A stretch of DNA of 64,000 nucleotides from Cordylochernes scorpioides (taxonomy: Eukaryota > Arthropoda > Arachnida > Pseudoscorpiones > Chernetidae), in contig CP092879.1 of assembly GCA_030710605.1 (NCBI GenBank), positions 44,025,151 to 44,089,150 of the forward strand. The letters are read 5' to 3'. This document shows, piece by piece, positions 1 to 9,696 of this stretch. Each line of letters starts with the position of its first letter. Within the stretch, counting starts at the first letter, position 1. Both the position numbers and the translations under genes were made by a program. The notes below the pieces were generated by a model that saw only the letters and a list, made by a program, of their open reading frames with translations, was not told the origin of the DNA and ran no database searches.

Positions 1-207
1 GCTCCCGCGGCTCCATGCAGGACACCGAGCTTTCCTCAGTTAATCCTCAACTTTCCCCTGGTCCTGGTGCCACGTGAGACGTAGGAGAGCGTCTTTTAAT
101 CCCAAACTTTGTCCTTACTGTCCCGTGCGGACTTCCCACTCTGCACGCCTTGCCACACAACCCCGACTGCTTCCAACTCACGTGTTGCCTTACCCGGGTT
201 TACGGCA
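1..207 (+). repeat. Upstream LTR-like repeat of the non-coding element, left part cut off by the window
   Basis: Positions 1-207 match the end of the repeat at 3431-3878 and of those at 55611-56055 and 59279-59726. The shared end is near the sequence CCCGGGTTTACG(G/A)CA. About 240 bp of this copy lie outside the window. Confidence 0.8.
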
Positions 208-329
208 GTAGACCCGTATAGGTCGACAGGATTATGATGGCGGACAGTGGATAAAGGACTATGGACGAGGACGGGAAACACTACGTGGACGCTTCTGAGT
301 TTCCCGCCACTTTACATCCGGCCCAGCGT

Positions 330-562
330 GGACACCTTGATAGACTGACTGACCGAGGCCCTCCAAGAAGTGACGGCTCCACGTGCTTATGTCCCCCCTA
401 TGGCACCAATCCGCGGAACACTTCCTCCGGCAACTGGAAGCAATGCGGATCGACATCAGGTACGGGTCTGAGAGGCTCCACGAGCTCCTCAAAGGTGAGC
501 TCCTTTTGCTCTTCGATGAGCTCAACTCGGCCTTCCAATCCTATTACCAGAACAAAACATCT
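330..562 (+). pseudogene. Coding-like remnant next to the LTR-like repeat
   Basis: Directly downstream of the upstream repeat, two adjacent frames join into a helix-rich, Leu/Glu-rich stretch if one base is lost or gained in the C6 run near 394-399. The second part reads as LRQLEAMRIDIRYGSERLHE and continues to about 555. The region is GC-richer than the rest of the interior. Its place after the first repeat suggests a residual gag-like or leader ORF, but I recognise no domain. The same sequence and the same break occur in the right copy (56178-56410). Confidence 0.3.
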
Positions 563-899
563 TCGTCAATGCCATCCATCAAGCTATCACCTTTTTATAT
601 TTACACTTTATATTTGTATACTATATTTCTTTATTTTATTTTTCTATACCCCAACACACGCAGCCATTATAAACCATCCAAGCCAACATTATTATATAGA
701 TATTATTGTCATTGGTCATTATATCTTAGAATATTCAACCATCAGCAATCATTTGGAATACTACTATTTGACTATTTTTTCATCTGTCATCATATATAGA
801 TTCTAAAAATTTACAAATTAAAGCTTTTTAAACATCATTTGAGTTTATTTCCAAAGTATACATTTTGTTATTACCTCAAGATCGTCTATTTTCTGATAT

Positions 900-3000
900 C
901 CTTATTTCTATTAGATTAATAGTATTATTCCTTTTTTGACGCCTCTCTCTATCTCTATCTCCCAAACCTATCTTCCTATATGACTTACTCACACCTCCTT
1001 AACCCAATTCCTCTCAACCTCATAGTCTCCCATAGGGTTCCTGTTGCCAACCATTTTTTTTAAATTAATTCATCTATTGGACCATCCTTCCTCGGTATAG
1101 AATTCCCGATAACGAGTTCAGGAAATCCATAGATTCTATTTTTTTTTCATCCATCACCCGACAACATCATTCATTACATTCAACCATGTCGGGTTATTCA
1201 ATCATCAATGGCAACAGTACCCTTCACCTTCCACAATCCTCACCTTTCATATTTTACGCGGTCCTGCTCGCCAACCAAACTTTTATTTTTTTTTATTCAA
1301 CCAGCTGGCTCAACCTTCTTCGCTGTACATTTCCCAACAGTGAGCTCGGGCGACCAGTTCGAGTTTTCTTTTTTTCTCTCATTACTCGGATCATCATTAC
1401 AACCATCATATTTACCATTTTATTAATTTTTTTTTCAATTTCCATCCGAGCTCAATCATCATTAGTAACAGAGCAACTCTTGACTCCACCTTTCCCATTT
1501 CTCCACTTTCAACTTACCTACCTCCCCTGTCTGATCTAAGGTTGAGTATGGAAAGTCTTGAGAGTTCGGTCAATGAAAACAATACCTCACTTACACAGGC
1601 ACGTATTGCATTGCCTAACGCCATTGCAAGAATCAACTCAGACTCCCTCTCTTTTTACCACTGCGTCACTCTAAACCTTCAGATATTCATTATAAGTTTA
1701 CTTGTAACATTTACTACTTTTGATAAGTTCGTTTTCCTTTTTCTCTCTCTCACCATGTGAGACGTCTCTGAAATTATAATTATGAAAAAAATACAAACCA
1801 TAATGGTATTTCAATTTATTTACCACTTTTGACTTTTACAAACATCTTCTAATTTGCGTTTATAAGCATTGCATCACGTGGGGAACACACTAACCTAAAT
1901 ACTTACTATATTTTTAATCTTATTCATTTATATTTTTACGATCCTTGATGTGTGCCATTTTATATTGTAGAATCAACCCATATATCTTTGAATGTTTTAT
2001 TTACATTATGAATTTTATTTTCTTTCCATCCCTAAACAGCTAAAACCATTAGCCAATATATATAAACATCATCTGAAACCTTATATTCTTTGACATCATT
2101 TGTTTCAATTTTCCATAGCCTACATCTAAGATAATTTAACTTTAAAAATTTTGTTTTAACAGTGACGCCTTTCCACCAACTGTCCTTTCTCATATCTTGA
2201 TCCTTCCAACTCTGCCTTCCATACTTCTCTCGTCACTTGATCCTTTTCCTTAGACCTTCTATGCCTTCGTTCTAACCACCCCTCGTACATCGCAGAGTTC
2301 CTGTTCGCCGACCTTTTTTTTTTGTTATTGATTTGCCCCAGTGGACTACTCCTTCCTCGCCATCCCATCCTGATGGTGTGTTCAGAAAAATCCATGGCTT
2401 ATTTTTTTTTATTTACACCCGGGTCACCGTCCCAGCATTCTTCATTTCATTCTTTTTTCCTCAAACCCGGGTTCAATGAATCAATGGCAACAGTCGAACT
2501 CTGTTTTCACAATCTACCTCCATCCTCTAACCTCTTCAACGGTTCCTGAGATTCCTGCTCGTCAACAATTTTTTTTAATGATTCATCGACCTGGTACACT
2601 CTTCCTTCCCATGTTAACTCCACACTGAGAGCTTGGGTAACCAGCGAGATTTTTTTTCTCTCACGCTCGACCCATCGCCATCATCAGCATGATGCGCCCA
2701 CTCATTTTTCTTTTACTTTTATTTTTCATCTGGTCCAGCTCAATCACCGACAGCAGCGCAGCTCTTGAGCCTCCATCTCTTTTTAACCTCTATCAGCAAG
2801 CTTTTCTCTCCCATATTCTCTCATTACCTACATTTCCTTCGATCTTCACGCCTTCTGCCCATCTGATCTAATGCCACTTACAGGGCATCTTGAGATATCT
2901 GATCCCTGCAAACAATATTACTAAGCTCGTATTGCAGGGCAAGACTCCTGAGATGTCCTTTGCAGAAACCAATTCAGACCCTCTTCCTTTATTCTTCACT
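900..3000 (+). other. Pyrimidine-skewed interior of the non-coding element
   Basis: No sustained reading frame with coding character is visible. The plus strand is dominated by C and T over about 2 kb, with repeated runs of 8-10 T followed by CCATC or CTCTC blocks. Two subregions (about 1080-1260 and 2280-2500) share a similar order of motifs, such as CAATGGCAACAGT followed by ACAATC, and may be an old internal duplication. Confidence 0.5.
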
Positions 3001-3430
3001 GCGTCACTGCCTATCCCAAACCTTTTGCTTAAGTAAATTTTCTTTGATATTTTATGTTACTTTTATTATCTCTACTTCTCCTCGTTCCTGTTTTACATCC
3101 CTGAAACTATGTTGTAAATACTCATGGCACCTTAAGTAACAAAAAACTGTAAATAGTATACCTAACTTTCCCAAATATTTACCCTCGCTATTGTGTGTGT
3201 TTACTTCAAATGTATACTTCCTATGTAGTCCTTATATATATATATTTTTGTATTTTTATAATATTATATCAGTGTGTCACCACTACTCTCTCTCTCCCCT
3301 TCATCTTTATTTTTATTCTAGTAACTAATTTGTGCCCCAAATTATTTCCCATTTAATAGGTTTGCTAGCTTTTCGCTCCATTTTATTTCACTCCCCTAAT
3401 CAAACCTTTCTCACCGGGGGCACATTCTAT

Positions 3431-3878
3431 CGTAATTTAAACAATGTGATATGTAAGTAATAAAGTATGACGTCTTTTCTAGTCGTCTCAAAGTGACACC
3501 ATCTTGCCACTGGACACCCGGGGGATCCAGAGAGGAACAAAGAAGGGGCGTTGCTCCGAATGTTGACAGTTAGTTAGGTTACAGTGGATATTTTCGGACA
3601 GGCCCGCGGAGTTCTAGGCAGTTGTCATCTCACGGCGGCCCTCGTGGCCGCTGGTTTGGCTACTTCCTGCTCCCGCGGCTCTATGCAGGACGCCGAGCTT
3701 TCCTCAGCTAATCCTCAAATTTCCCCTGGTCCTGGTGCCACGTGAGACGTACTAGGAGAGCGTCTTTTAATCCCAAACTTTGTCCTTACTGTCCCGTGCG
3801 GACTTCCCACTCTGCACGCCTTGCCACACAACCCCGACTGCTTCCAACTCACTTGTTAACTTACCCGGGTTTACGACA
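3431..3878 (+). repeat. Downstream LTR-like repeat of the non-coding element, left copy
   Basis: A 448-bp direct repeat of the upstream copy. It contains AATAAAG, a GACGTC palindrome and a CCCGGGGGATCC block near its start, and ends at TTTACGACA before (TA)n. Compared with the other end of the element (judged on the complete right copy) it differs at about 16 positions, roughly 3.5 percent. Confidence 0.8.
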
Positions 3879-3896
3879 TATATATATATATATATA

Positions 3897-4110
3897 TGTA
3901 ATATATCCAAAGTTATTACACTGCAATATTTGATGTATTACACTGTTGTAGAATCCTGTCGACTTATTGTAATATATCCAAAGTTATTACACTGCAATAT
4001 TTGATGTATTACACTGTTGTAGAATCCTGTCGACTCTGTGTAATATATGATCCAAAGTTATTACACTGCAATATTTGATGTATTACACTGTTGTAGAATC
4101 CTCTCGACTT
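3897..4110. repeat. Three tandem ~71-bp units at one end of the solo LTR
   Basis: Three head-to-tail copies start near 3897, 3968 and 4040. Each carries CCAAAGTTATTACACTGC and ends in GTAGAATCCTCTCGACT or GTAGAATCCTGTCGACT. Tandem units of this size inside LTRs are often regulatory in other families; nothing here shows a function. Confidence 0.8.
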
Positions 4111-4937
4111 AACCGTTCTGTGACAATATCGTTGCGGAATTTCTTGTTGTTCGATTTGAATGGTGAGGATTGGTTGAAGCGCAGTCGTTGAGTGGCAAGT
4201 GAAGCACACAGTTAGGAATAATCAGGACACGTGATGGGGTTTGAAAATAAAAGGCAACTGGGTTGGAGGAAAGAAAGCTTGAGAAGGCGGAGCGAGTTTT
4301 GATTGTTAATTATCTGATCACATGGTGGTGATTGTACTTAGCTACGGGATGAGCAGAGGGAGAGAGGTCCAGAGCCGATGTCACCTTGTTGGAAGCCAAA
4401 ACTCTACTGATCTGAACTCGGTGGGAGCCAAGTCTCTACTCTAGGTGTTGTTCCTATGCGAGCGAAAACGTTACTGACAATTCTTGCTTTTCGATTTAAC
4501 ACCACGAGTTGTCTTCCTTCCCATTGGTCGGAGGATGGAACGTGCCCGTTTTTCTATTGGTTGACCTACTTAGTTCTTGCTTCCTAATTGGACCGGCGGC
4601 TTTCTTTGGTGAAAGATATGCCCGGCCTGATAGGAAGTGTCGGGTGTTAGTTCGACTCTATTTACTTCCGTGGATATCAAGTACGTCCGGTCTTGTTCCG
4701 GAAATTGGGCGTCTCCCTACTAATATAACTTCTGCGGATACTAGATACGTCCGGGCTTGCCAGGAAGTATTGACTGTACAAGTTATTTATAATTATGTTC
4801 TCTTCTAGATCTACCTCCTATGTCTTTTTGTTACTTTCTTTCCTCCAGTTACCTCATTCTTTATTAAATCTTTGAAAATCATACATTGTACATGCATAGT
4901 GGGTCGGGGGGCATACAATTATATACAAATTATGACA
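3897..4937. mobile_element. Solo LTR inserted in a (TA)n tract, absent from the right duplicate
   Basis: A 1041-bp insert starts TGTAATATATCC and ends ATTATGACA, giving TG...CA ends, and it is flanked on both sides by TATAT. At the matching site in the right copy (about 59727-59752) only the (TA)n tract is present, so the empty site is visible. There is no internal coding region. The size, ends and absence of a body fit a solo LTR left by LTR-LTR recombination. The family is not recognised. Confidence 0.65.
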
Positions 4938-4953
4938 TATATATATATATAAT

Positions 4954-6301
4954 ATAACAATAAATAGTTGTATAGTTTTATAGTTAAGTTTTCTATTAAA
5001 ATTATCTTCATTATTTTGATTATTTAAATTCAAATTATAAAATTTGTAAATTGTTATTATTTAGTATAGATAGAGAGAAAAAAAAATACTTTACTTCTAA
5101 CACATCATCTAGTTAATTATATATTTATAATTGATAACAATAAAATTTAACAACGTAACGTCTTTTGCATCGGCTTTTACACGTCATTTAGACATACTCT
5201 AATCCTATATATAGAATAATAGAAGTGAGAATATATATAATATTATACATTTTAGTAGTTAGAGAAAAGAGAGAAAGACAGAACCATGCACTTTTAATCA
5301 AACTAATAATAAGAAAACAAAAAGTTTTGTAAAGAAGGTAGATAAGATTGTTAGTATATATATATATTTTTTTATAATTTTATATTTTATCCTTTTTTTT
5401 TTAAATGATTTTTTAATTTTTTTTATTTTAAAATATGAATATAAATAGTTGTATTTAGTAATATATCTATACTATTAATTAACTTTTGTTATAAGTTTGG
5501 TTATTATGTTTTGAAACCCTAATGGTAGACCAGACATATACAAAAAAAAAATTAAATTGGAGTAATTATTGAAAAAAGAGATCTGCTGAACCGGGAATTC
5601 TCAAATAGAAGTCCAGCGGCGTTTCATGTCCAACGCCGCTGGACTTCTATTTGAGAATTCCCGGTTCAGCAGATCTCTTTTTTCAATAATTACTCCAATT
5701 TAATTTTTTTTTGTATATGTCTGGTCTACCATTAGGGTTTCAAAACATAATAACCAAACTTATAACAAAAGTTAATTAATAGTATAGATATATTACTAAA
5801 TACAACTATTTATATTCATATTTTAAAATAAAAAAATTTAAAAAATCATTAAAAAAAAAAAGGATAAAATATAAAATTATAAAAAAATATATATATATAC
5901 TAACAATCTTATCTACCTTCTTTACAAAACTTTTTGTTTTCTTATTATTAGTTTGATTAAAAGTGCATGGTTCTGTCTTTCTCTCTTTTCTCTAACTACT
6001 AAAATGTATAATATTATATATATTCTCACTTCTATTATTCTATATATAGGATTAGAGTATGTCTAAATGACGTGTAAAAGCCGATGCAAAAGACGTTACG
6101 TTGTTAAATTTTATTGTTATTAATTATAAATATATAATTAACTAGATGATGTGTTAGAAGTAAAGGATTTTTTTTTCTCTCTATCTATACTAAATAATAA
6201 CAATTTACAAATTTTATAATTTGAATTTAAATAATCAAAATAATGAAGATAATTTTAATAGAAAACTTAACTATAAAACTATACAACTATTTATTGTTAT
6301 A
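4954..6301. mobile_element. Giant near-perfect palindrome (hairpin element), left copy
   Basis: Two arms of about 670 bp (4954-5623 and 5632-6301) are reverse complements with only rare mismatches, separated by an 8-base spacer TCATGTCC (5624-5631). The outer arms are AT-rich. The inner 50 bp of each arm are GC-richer and include GATCTGCTGAACCGGGAATTC and GTCCAGCGGCGTT. No open frame of note is present. A transcript would fold into one long duplex. The element may be a foldback-type transposon; the AT-rich flanks hide any target duplication. Confidence 0.9.
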
Positions 6302-6424
6302 ATTAATTTAGATTTAGCTTGCTAATTTAACCAAATCTACTTGATATGATTTATCATTCTTATCAGTTTGCTCCTTGAGTTTTAAATGTAGAATCACTGT
6401 TATATTTTTATTATATAGTTTTTA

Positions 6425-6426
<2 letters not shown>

Positions 6427-6464
<38 letters not shown>
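6427..6464. repeat. (TA)n microsatellite
   Basis: An uninterrupted run of alternating T and A. The matching tract in the right copy (61231-61251) is shorter. Confidence 0.95.
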
Positions 6465-6467
<3 letters not shown>

Positions 6468-6554
6468 TGTAAAAAAAAAGATAAATTCAGGGAATAAACC
6501 CTATAATTATAGTTTTGGATTTTTATTATTATTTAATATATCTGTGTATATATT

Positions 6555-6735
6555 TCCGCTCATCATTACTCTTCAAACTTCATCCTTTCATACTTCATCC
6601 CTAAGAATAGAAATAGTCCTAATTTCCCTTTAAAATAAATTACGATTTTTAGTTCAAAAGAAACATTTGCGGTAAAACTTGTCAAACGTCGTTTTACAAT
6701 CATAAGCCACATTATATTGTATTATATCTGTGCAT
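6555..6735 (+). repeat. Dispersed repeat with CATCATTACTCTTCA start
   Basis: A block of about 170 bp that recurs at 38096-38262 (plus), 49150-49315 (minus) and 61345-61510 (plus). It reads CATCATTACTCTTCA, then TTCATCCCTAAG, an AAAAGAAACA(T/C) segment, and ends near ATAAGCCRCATTATAT. It shows no coding potential and is probably a MITE. Confidence 0.75.
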
Positions 6736-7104
6736 ATATTTAGTATATATTTAACCAGAAATATATGGTCATGTGTATATATTGACTGTATATATATTGT
6801 GATTAGGAAATTGTTGAAAAAGAGGAAGATAGGGGAAGTAACTGATCACCGGAGAATTTTATTGAACGGTAACCAAACGCACACTAAAACGTAAGATAGC
6901 ACAATAACACAGCTAACTAACAAATACATCTATTTATATATAATGTAGCACACAGCAGAGTAACAAGTCACTGGTCAATAACAATATAATTATTATTATA
7001 AAATAAATAAAGATTCCAGGGTTAAGTTTCTTGTGCAACTTTTTATATCCAAACTTTCGGACTTGTCCGTCCTTCAACAGGATTATCACGCTAACGAATT
7101 TTAT

Positions 7105-7420
7105 ATACACATTATTATATTCGAAACTATTATAAACGCGTATGATTCTTTTGAAAATTAATTTAGTTTCGAATATTCATAACAGATGGCGCGTTATGCA
7201 TCATAATATAATTGTACAAATTAATATATACATATTTTAAATGCTTATTATATATTGAAAGAAGAATATATTAAATTATTTCTGTTTGAATATATATTTC
7301 TTTATATTGTTATATTCTTTAATTTCAAAAGAATCTTACGCCTTCAAAATAGTTTCGAATTTTGATAACAGATGGCGTGCTAGTGCATCATATTATAATT
7401 GTTCTAATAAAATACACAAT
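7105..7420. repeat. Two fragments of a MITE-like family with GATGGCG ends
   Basis: 7105-7215 and 7320-7415 share AGTTTCGAATWTTSATAACAGATGGCG followed by GTGCATCATAAT or a variant. The same end module appears at 7990-8095, 45302-45600 (both ends, inverted) and 53400-53470, so these are terminal pieces of one element family. Confidence 0.7.
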
Positions 7421-7559
7421 TTGAAATTTGCGGAAGAGCGATTGCTCGAAGCATATTATATATTTATAATTGTATGTAATTTTACTGTCTTCAAAGCTTA
7501 TGTCCATAGTTCTTCTAAAATACCCATTCCAAGAGTCTAGCAACAGTATCACTATAAAA

Positions 7560-7895
7560 GGAAGTTCCAAAAATGCAATAAAGGATAAAAGCAAGACGAT
7601 AAAAGCCAGACCTCTTGAGCTCTGGGTCTTGATCTCCGGTCTCGATCCCTGATATGAACTCTTGACTATTTTTGAAGCCTGCAGCGCTTTAGTTGTGCTT
7701 GGCGCTGCCTTGGTTCCCTCAAAACGGCGTGCACTAGCCCTCCTCTCCCCCGGGGCGCCCACGGCCTCGCCGTCGCCTCTCCAGCCCTCTCCTTGGCCCT
7801 CCTCTGCGGCGGGTTGCTCGGAGACACCTAACTATGAGTTATGCCTTAAAAAGCTTACCGAAGCTTGTAGAAGGCACAATAATAGTATATAAAAT
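7560..7895 (+). other. GC-rich island with a 76-codon open frame
   Basis: A sharply GC-richer patch in AT-rich repeats. The plus frame 7662-7892 reads through a Pro/Ser/Ala-rich stretch and then ETPNYELCLKKLTEACRRHN before a stop. There is no splice signal or flanking frame to support a gene, and the minus strand is also open. It may be a captured or retrotransposed transcript fragment. The copy at 62480-62715 is nearly identical. I recognise no family. Confidence 0.35.
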
Positions 7896-7899
7896 GCAA

Positions 7900-8100
7900 T
7901 ATAACAGCGGTATGGTAGATTAAACTGGCGAAACCGCTGGGAGGGTTCACCACTGATGAGCCAGGCCCTCCCATTAATTTTTCGATTGCAGTAAGGACAG
8001 TAGAAATTGTTTCATTTCAAAAAGAATCTTACGCCTTTAAAATAGTTTCGAATTTTGATAACAGATGGCGCGCTAGTGCATCATAATTCTTATATTGTTA
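7900..8100 (+). repeat. MITE/SINE-like repeat with conserved GGCGAAACC...CACTGATGAGCC core
   Basis: It carries the block GGTAGATTAAACTGGCGAAA at about 7915 and TTCACCACTGATGAGCCAGG at 7946-7965. GCAGTAAGGACAGTAGAAA follows, and then the ACAGATGGCGCG end module. Related copies lie at 9036-9078 (minus), 9374-9415 (plus), 36553-36595 (minus), 45438-45480 (minus), 53515-53560 (minus), 62740-62785 and 63855-63900. Confidence 0.75.
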
Positions 8101-8883
8101 TATTTAGAAATCTGAGAGAATTATCATTTCAACAGAAATAAAGGTGTGTAAGATCAGTGCATGGAGGGTGGTTATTTAGATCATGGGGATTGGCCACATT
8201 CTTAGAGAGGACTCGCGCGCCAACTTTACATAATTTTTAAAGAAGGAATTATTAGAAACAACGAGGTTTACCGAACAAAAAGATATATTTTATGTATATT
8301 TCAATCGGTATTTATATAATATATCGTTCAATCGATGATTTACTAAATAGGGGATAAATAAATTGAAATTAGGCTGTGCATTAATAAAGATAATTTCGAA
8401 ATGAAGATGCTTTATATAAGAAATAGAAGCGAATGCAAACTCCAAAAACTTTCAATAAACAACATTGGTTTATAAACCTATAAAATAAAGTTCGTCTCTT
8501 CCATCAAAATAAACACTATAACAGCGCCATCTATTGATCGTCTCTGCAAACTAGCAGACTAAGATAGGAGATAAATCTATAACACTAGTTTTGGCAAACT
8601 GAGGAACGTCCATTAGGAGACCATAGTTTCGGGCTAATGGCCCTCGTAGGCCCGGGACAGACTTTATTTTATGAGATCCACAAGGGATCTAATGGAATCT
8701 TCACAATCACAAAGAGGTCTTTAGCTGGTAGAATGGCTAGGCCAAATCTATGGCCAAAATATAGATGGATATTTTTCCGGGAGGAAATTTATCTATAAAA
8801 AAATCACCTCTAGATAACTTTTATTTTAGCTTATATTTTTATCTATATTTAATTATAAGGCGATAACGAGTCATCTATATATA
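8101..8883. other. Gene-free AT-rich stretch
   Basis: I see no credible coding region. A short module with TTTCGGGCTAATGGCCCTCG at about 8629-8648 resembles the TTTCGGGCTGTTGGCCCTC module of the repeats at 33430-33720 and 50560-50680, so part of it is old repeat. Confidence 0.6.
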
Positions 8884-8921
8884 CAGGGTCCATTATGAAA
8901 GTAATGAGCATAATGTTATTG
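8884..8921 (+). mobile_element. Solo mariner end fragment (38 bp)
   Basis: It matches the right terminal repeat of the mariner at 17641-18933 (CAGGGTCCATTATGAAAG, then GAGCATAATGTTATTG) for 38 bp, directly after TA, and then diverges into another repeat. It is an end fragment without a partner end, duplicated at 63705-63742. Confidence 0.8.
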
Positions 8922-8924
8922 CCT

Positions 8925-9170
8925 GTACATGCCATTTATTTTTTTAAAAATGGAGGCAGTAAAGCACGATTTTTCTTTTAAACATAAAAACAAACTTCTA
9001 CGGTTATTTCTATGATGAAAAAGTATTGGCAGAACTTTGCTCATCAGTGGTGAATCATCCCAGCGTTTTCGCCAATTCAATCTACCAGGCCGCTTCTTAG
9101 AGCTCTGATACTGTATTGGACTATCTTGCAATTGAAATATATATATATGGCGCGTTATTGCTTTATGTTA
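8925..9170 (-). repeat. Member of the GGCGAAAC/CTGATGAG repeat family
   Basis: On the minus strand it reads AATTGGCGAAAACGCTGGGA, then TTCACCACTGATGAGCAAAG. The TGGCGCGTTATTGC end module lies near 9150. No coding capacity. Confidence 0.7.
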
Positions 9171-9279
9171 ATTATGTTTAACTGGCTTTGTCCTTATTGT
9201 TTGTGGAAGAACATTTCTCGATGCGAATATTATATATAATTCTACTGTCCTAAAAGCCTATGTCTATAGTGTTTTTGAA

Positions 9280-9505
9280 AACCATTTTTTAGATTCCACC
9301 CTTCAGTGCAACGTATATAAGCAGAATCGTCCAATACAGTATTATAGCTCTAAGAAGCGAGCTGGTAGATTAAATGGGCGAAACCGCTGAGAGGATTCAC
9401 CACTGATGAGCAAAGCCTTCCTAATAGTTCTTCATCGCAGCAAGGACAGTAGTAGTTTGTTTTTTGTTCAAAAGAAACAATCGTGCTTTATTGCTTCCAT
9501 TTATA
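9280..9505 (+). repeat. Member of the GGCGAAAC/CTGATGAG repeat family, target of the Gypsy insertion
   Basis: It contains GGTAGATTAAATGGGCGAAA and TTCACCACTGATGAGCAAAG, preceded by TCCAATACAGTATTATAGCTC, which is a shared upstream module also seen inverted at 9095-9120 and 36610-36640. The Gypsy element lands just downstream at 9513. Confidence 0.7.
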
Positions 9506-9517
9506 ATATACATAGTG

Positions 9518-9685
9518 TGTTGTGTCGCCTCCCAGTATTAGTCACGACACGCAGCCTATATTTACTGGTCAATTTCCCTTTAATTGCACTGTTAATGTCC
9601 TATATATACAAATATATATTTACATATTAATAATAAAAAAACATGCAAAATACATACAGATATTTAACAATTTACATACAAAACA
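9518..9685 (-). repeat. 3' LTR of Gypsy 1
   Basis: 168 bp. On the plus strand it starts TGTTGTGTCGCCTCCCAG and ends TTACATACAAAACA. It is preceded by TAGTG. Confidence 0.93.
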
Positions 9686-9696
9686 CATCTCCCCTC

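Larger units (their letters stand above)
1..3878 (+). mobile_element. Non-coding LTR-flanked retroelement (LARD-like), left copy, partial
   Basis: Two direct repeats of about 448 bp flank a 3.2-kb interior without gag, protease, reverse transcriptase or integrase. Such a structure fits a non-autonomous LTR retrotransposon derivative. The interior is strikingly pyrimidine-rich on the plus strand from about 900 to 3000. A short coding-like remnant follows the upstream repeat (about 330-560). Orientation is not certain: read on the minus strand the repeat starts with TGTCGTAAACCCGGG, but neither orientation gives a clean TG...CA pair. (TA)n flanks make a short target duplication impossible to prove. 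Confidence 0.6.
1..9179 (+). repeat. Left copy of a >8-kb direct duplication
   Basis: This block recurs in the same orientation from 55849 to the window end; base 1 pairs with 55849 and base 9179 with 64000. The order of unrelated elements is the same in both copies: LTR-flanked element, palindrome, dispersed repeats, mariner end. Substitutions are rare in the stretches I compared (for example at 227, 385 and 407). The main differences are a 1041-bp solo LTR only in this copy, a roughly 36-bp insert only in the other (near 62367), and (TA)n lengths. The block runs off the left edge. It is either a recent segmental duplication or two haplotypes laid in tandem by the assembler. Confidence 0.93.

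Noticed and set aside
1186-1539. Hydrophobic 117-codon ORF as a membrane protein, and similar frames at 2689-2871
   Set aside because: They arise from T/C-rich sequence of the non-coding element; the right copy breaks the frame by T-run length changes (57034-57273), so there is no conservation.
7920-7970. A complete hammerhead ribozyme in the GGCGAAAC/CTGATGAG repeat
   Set aside because: GAAA, CTGATGA and a stem II pair are present, but the 19 bases between GAAA and CTGATGA are too few to form both stem III and stem I with a cleavage site. Only the conserved core is reported.
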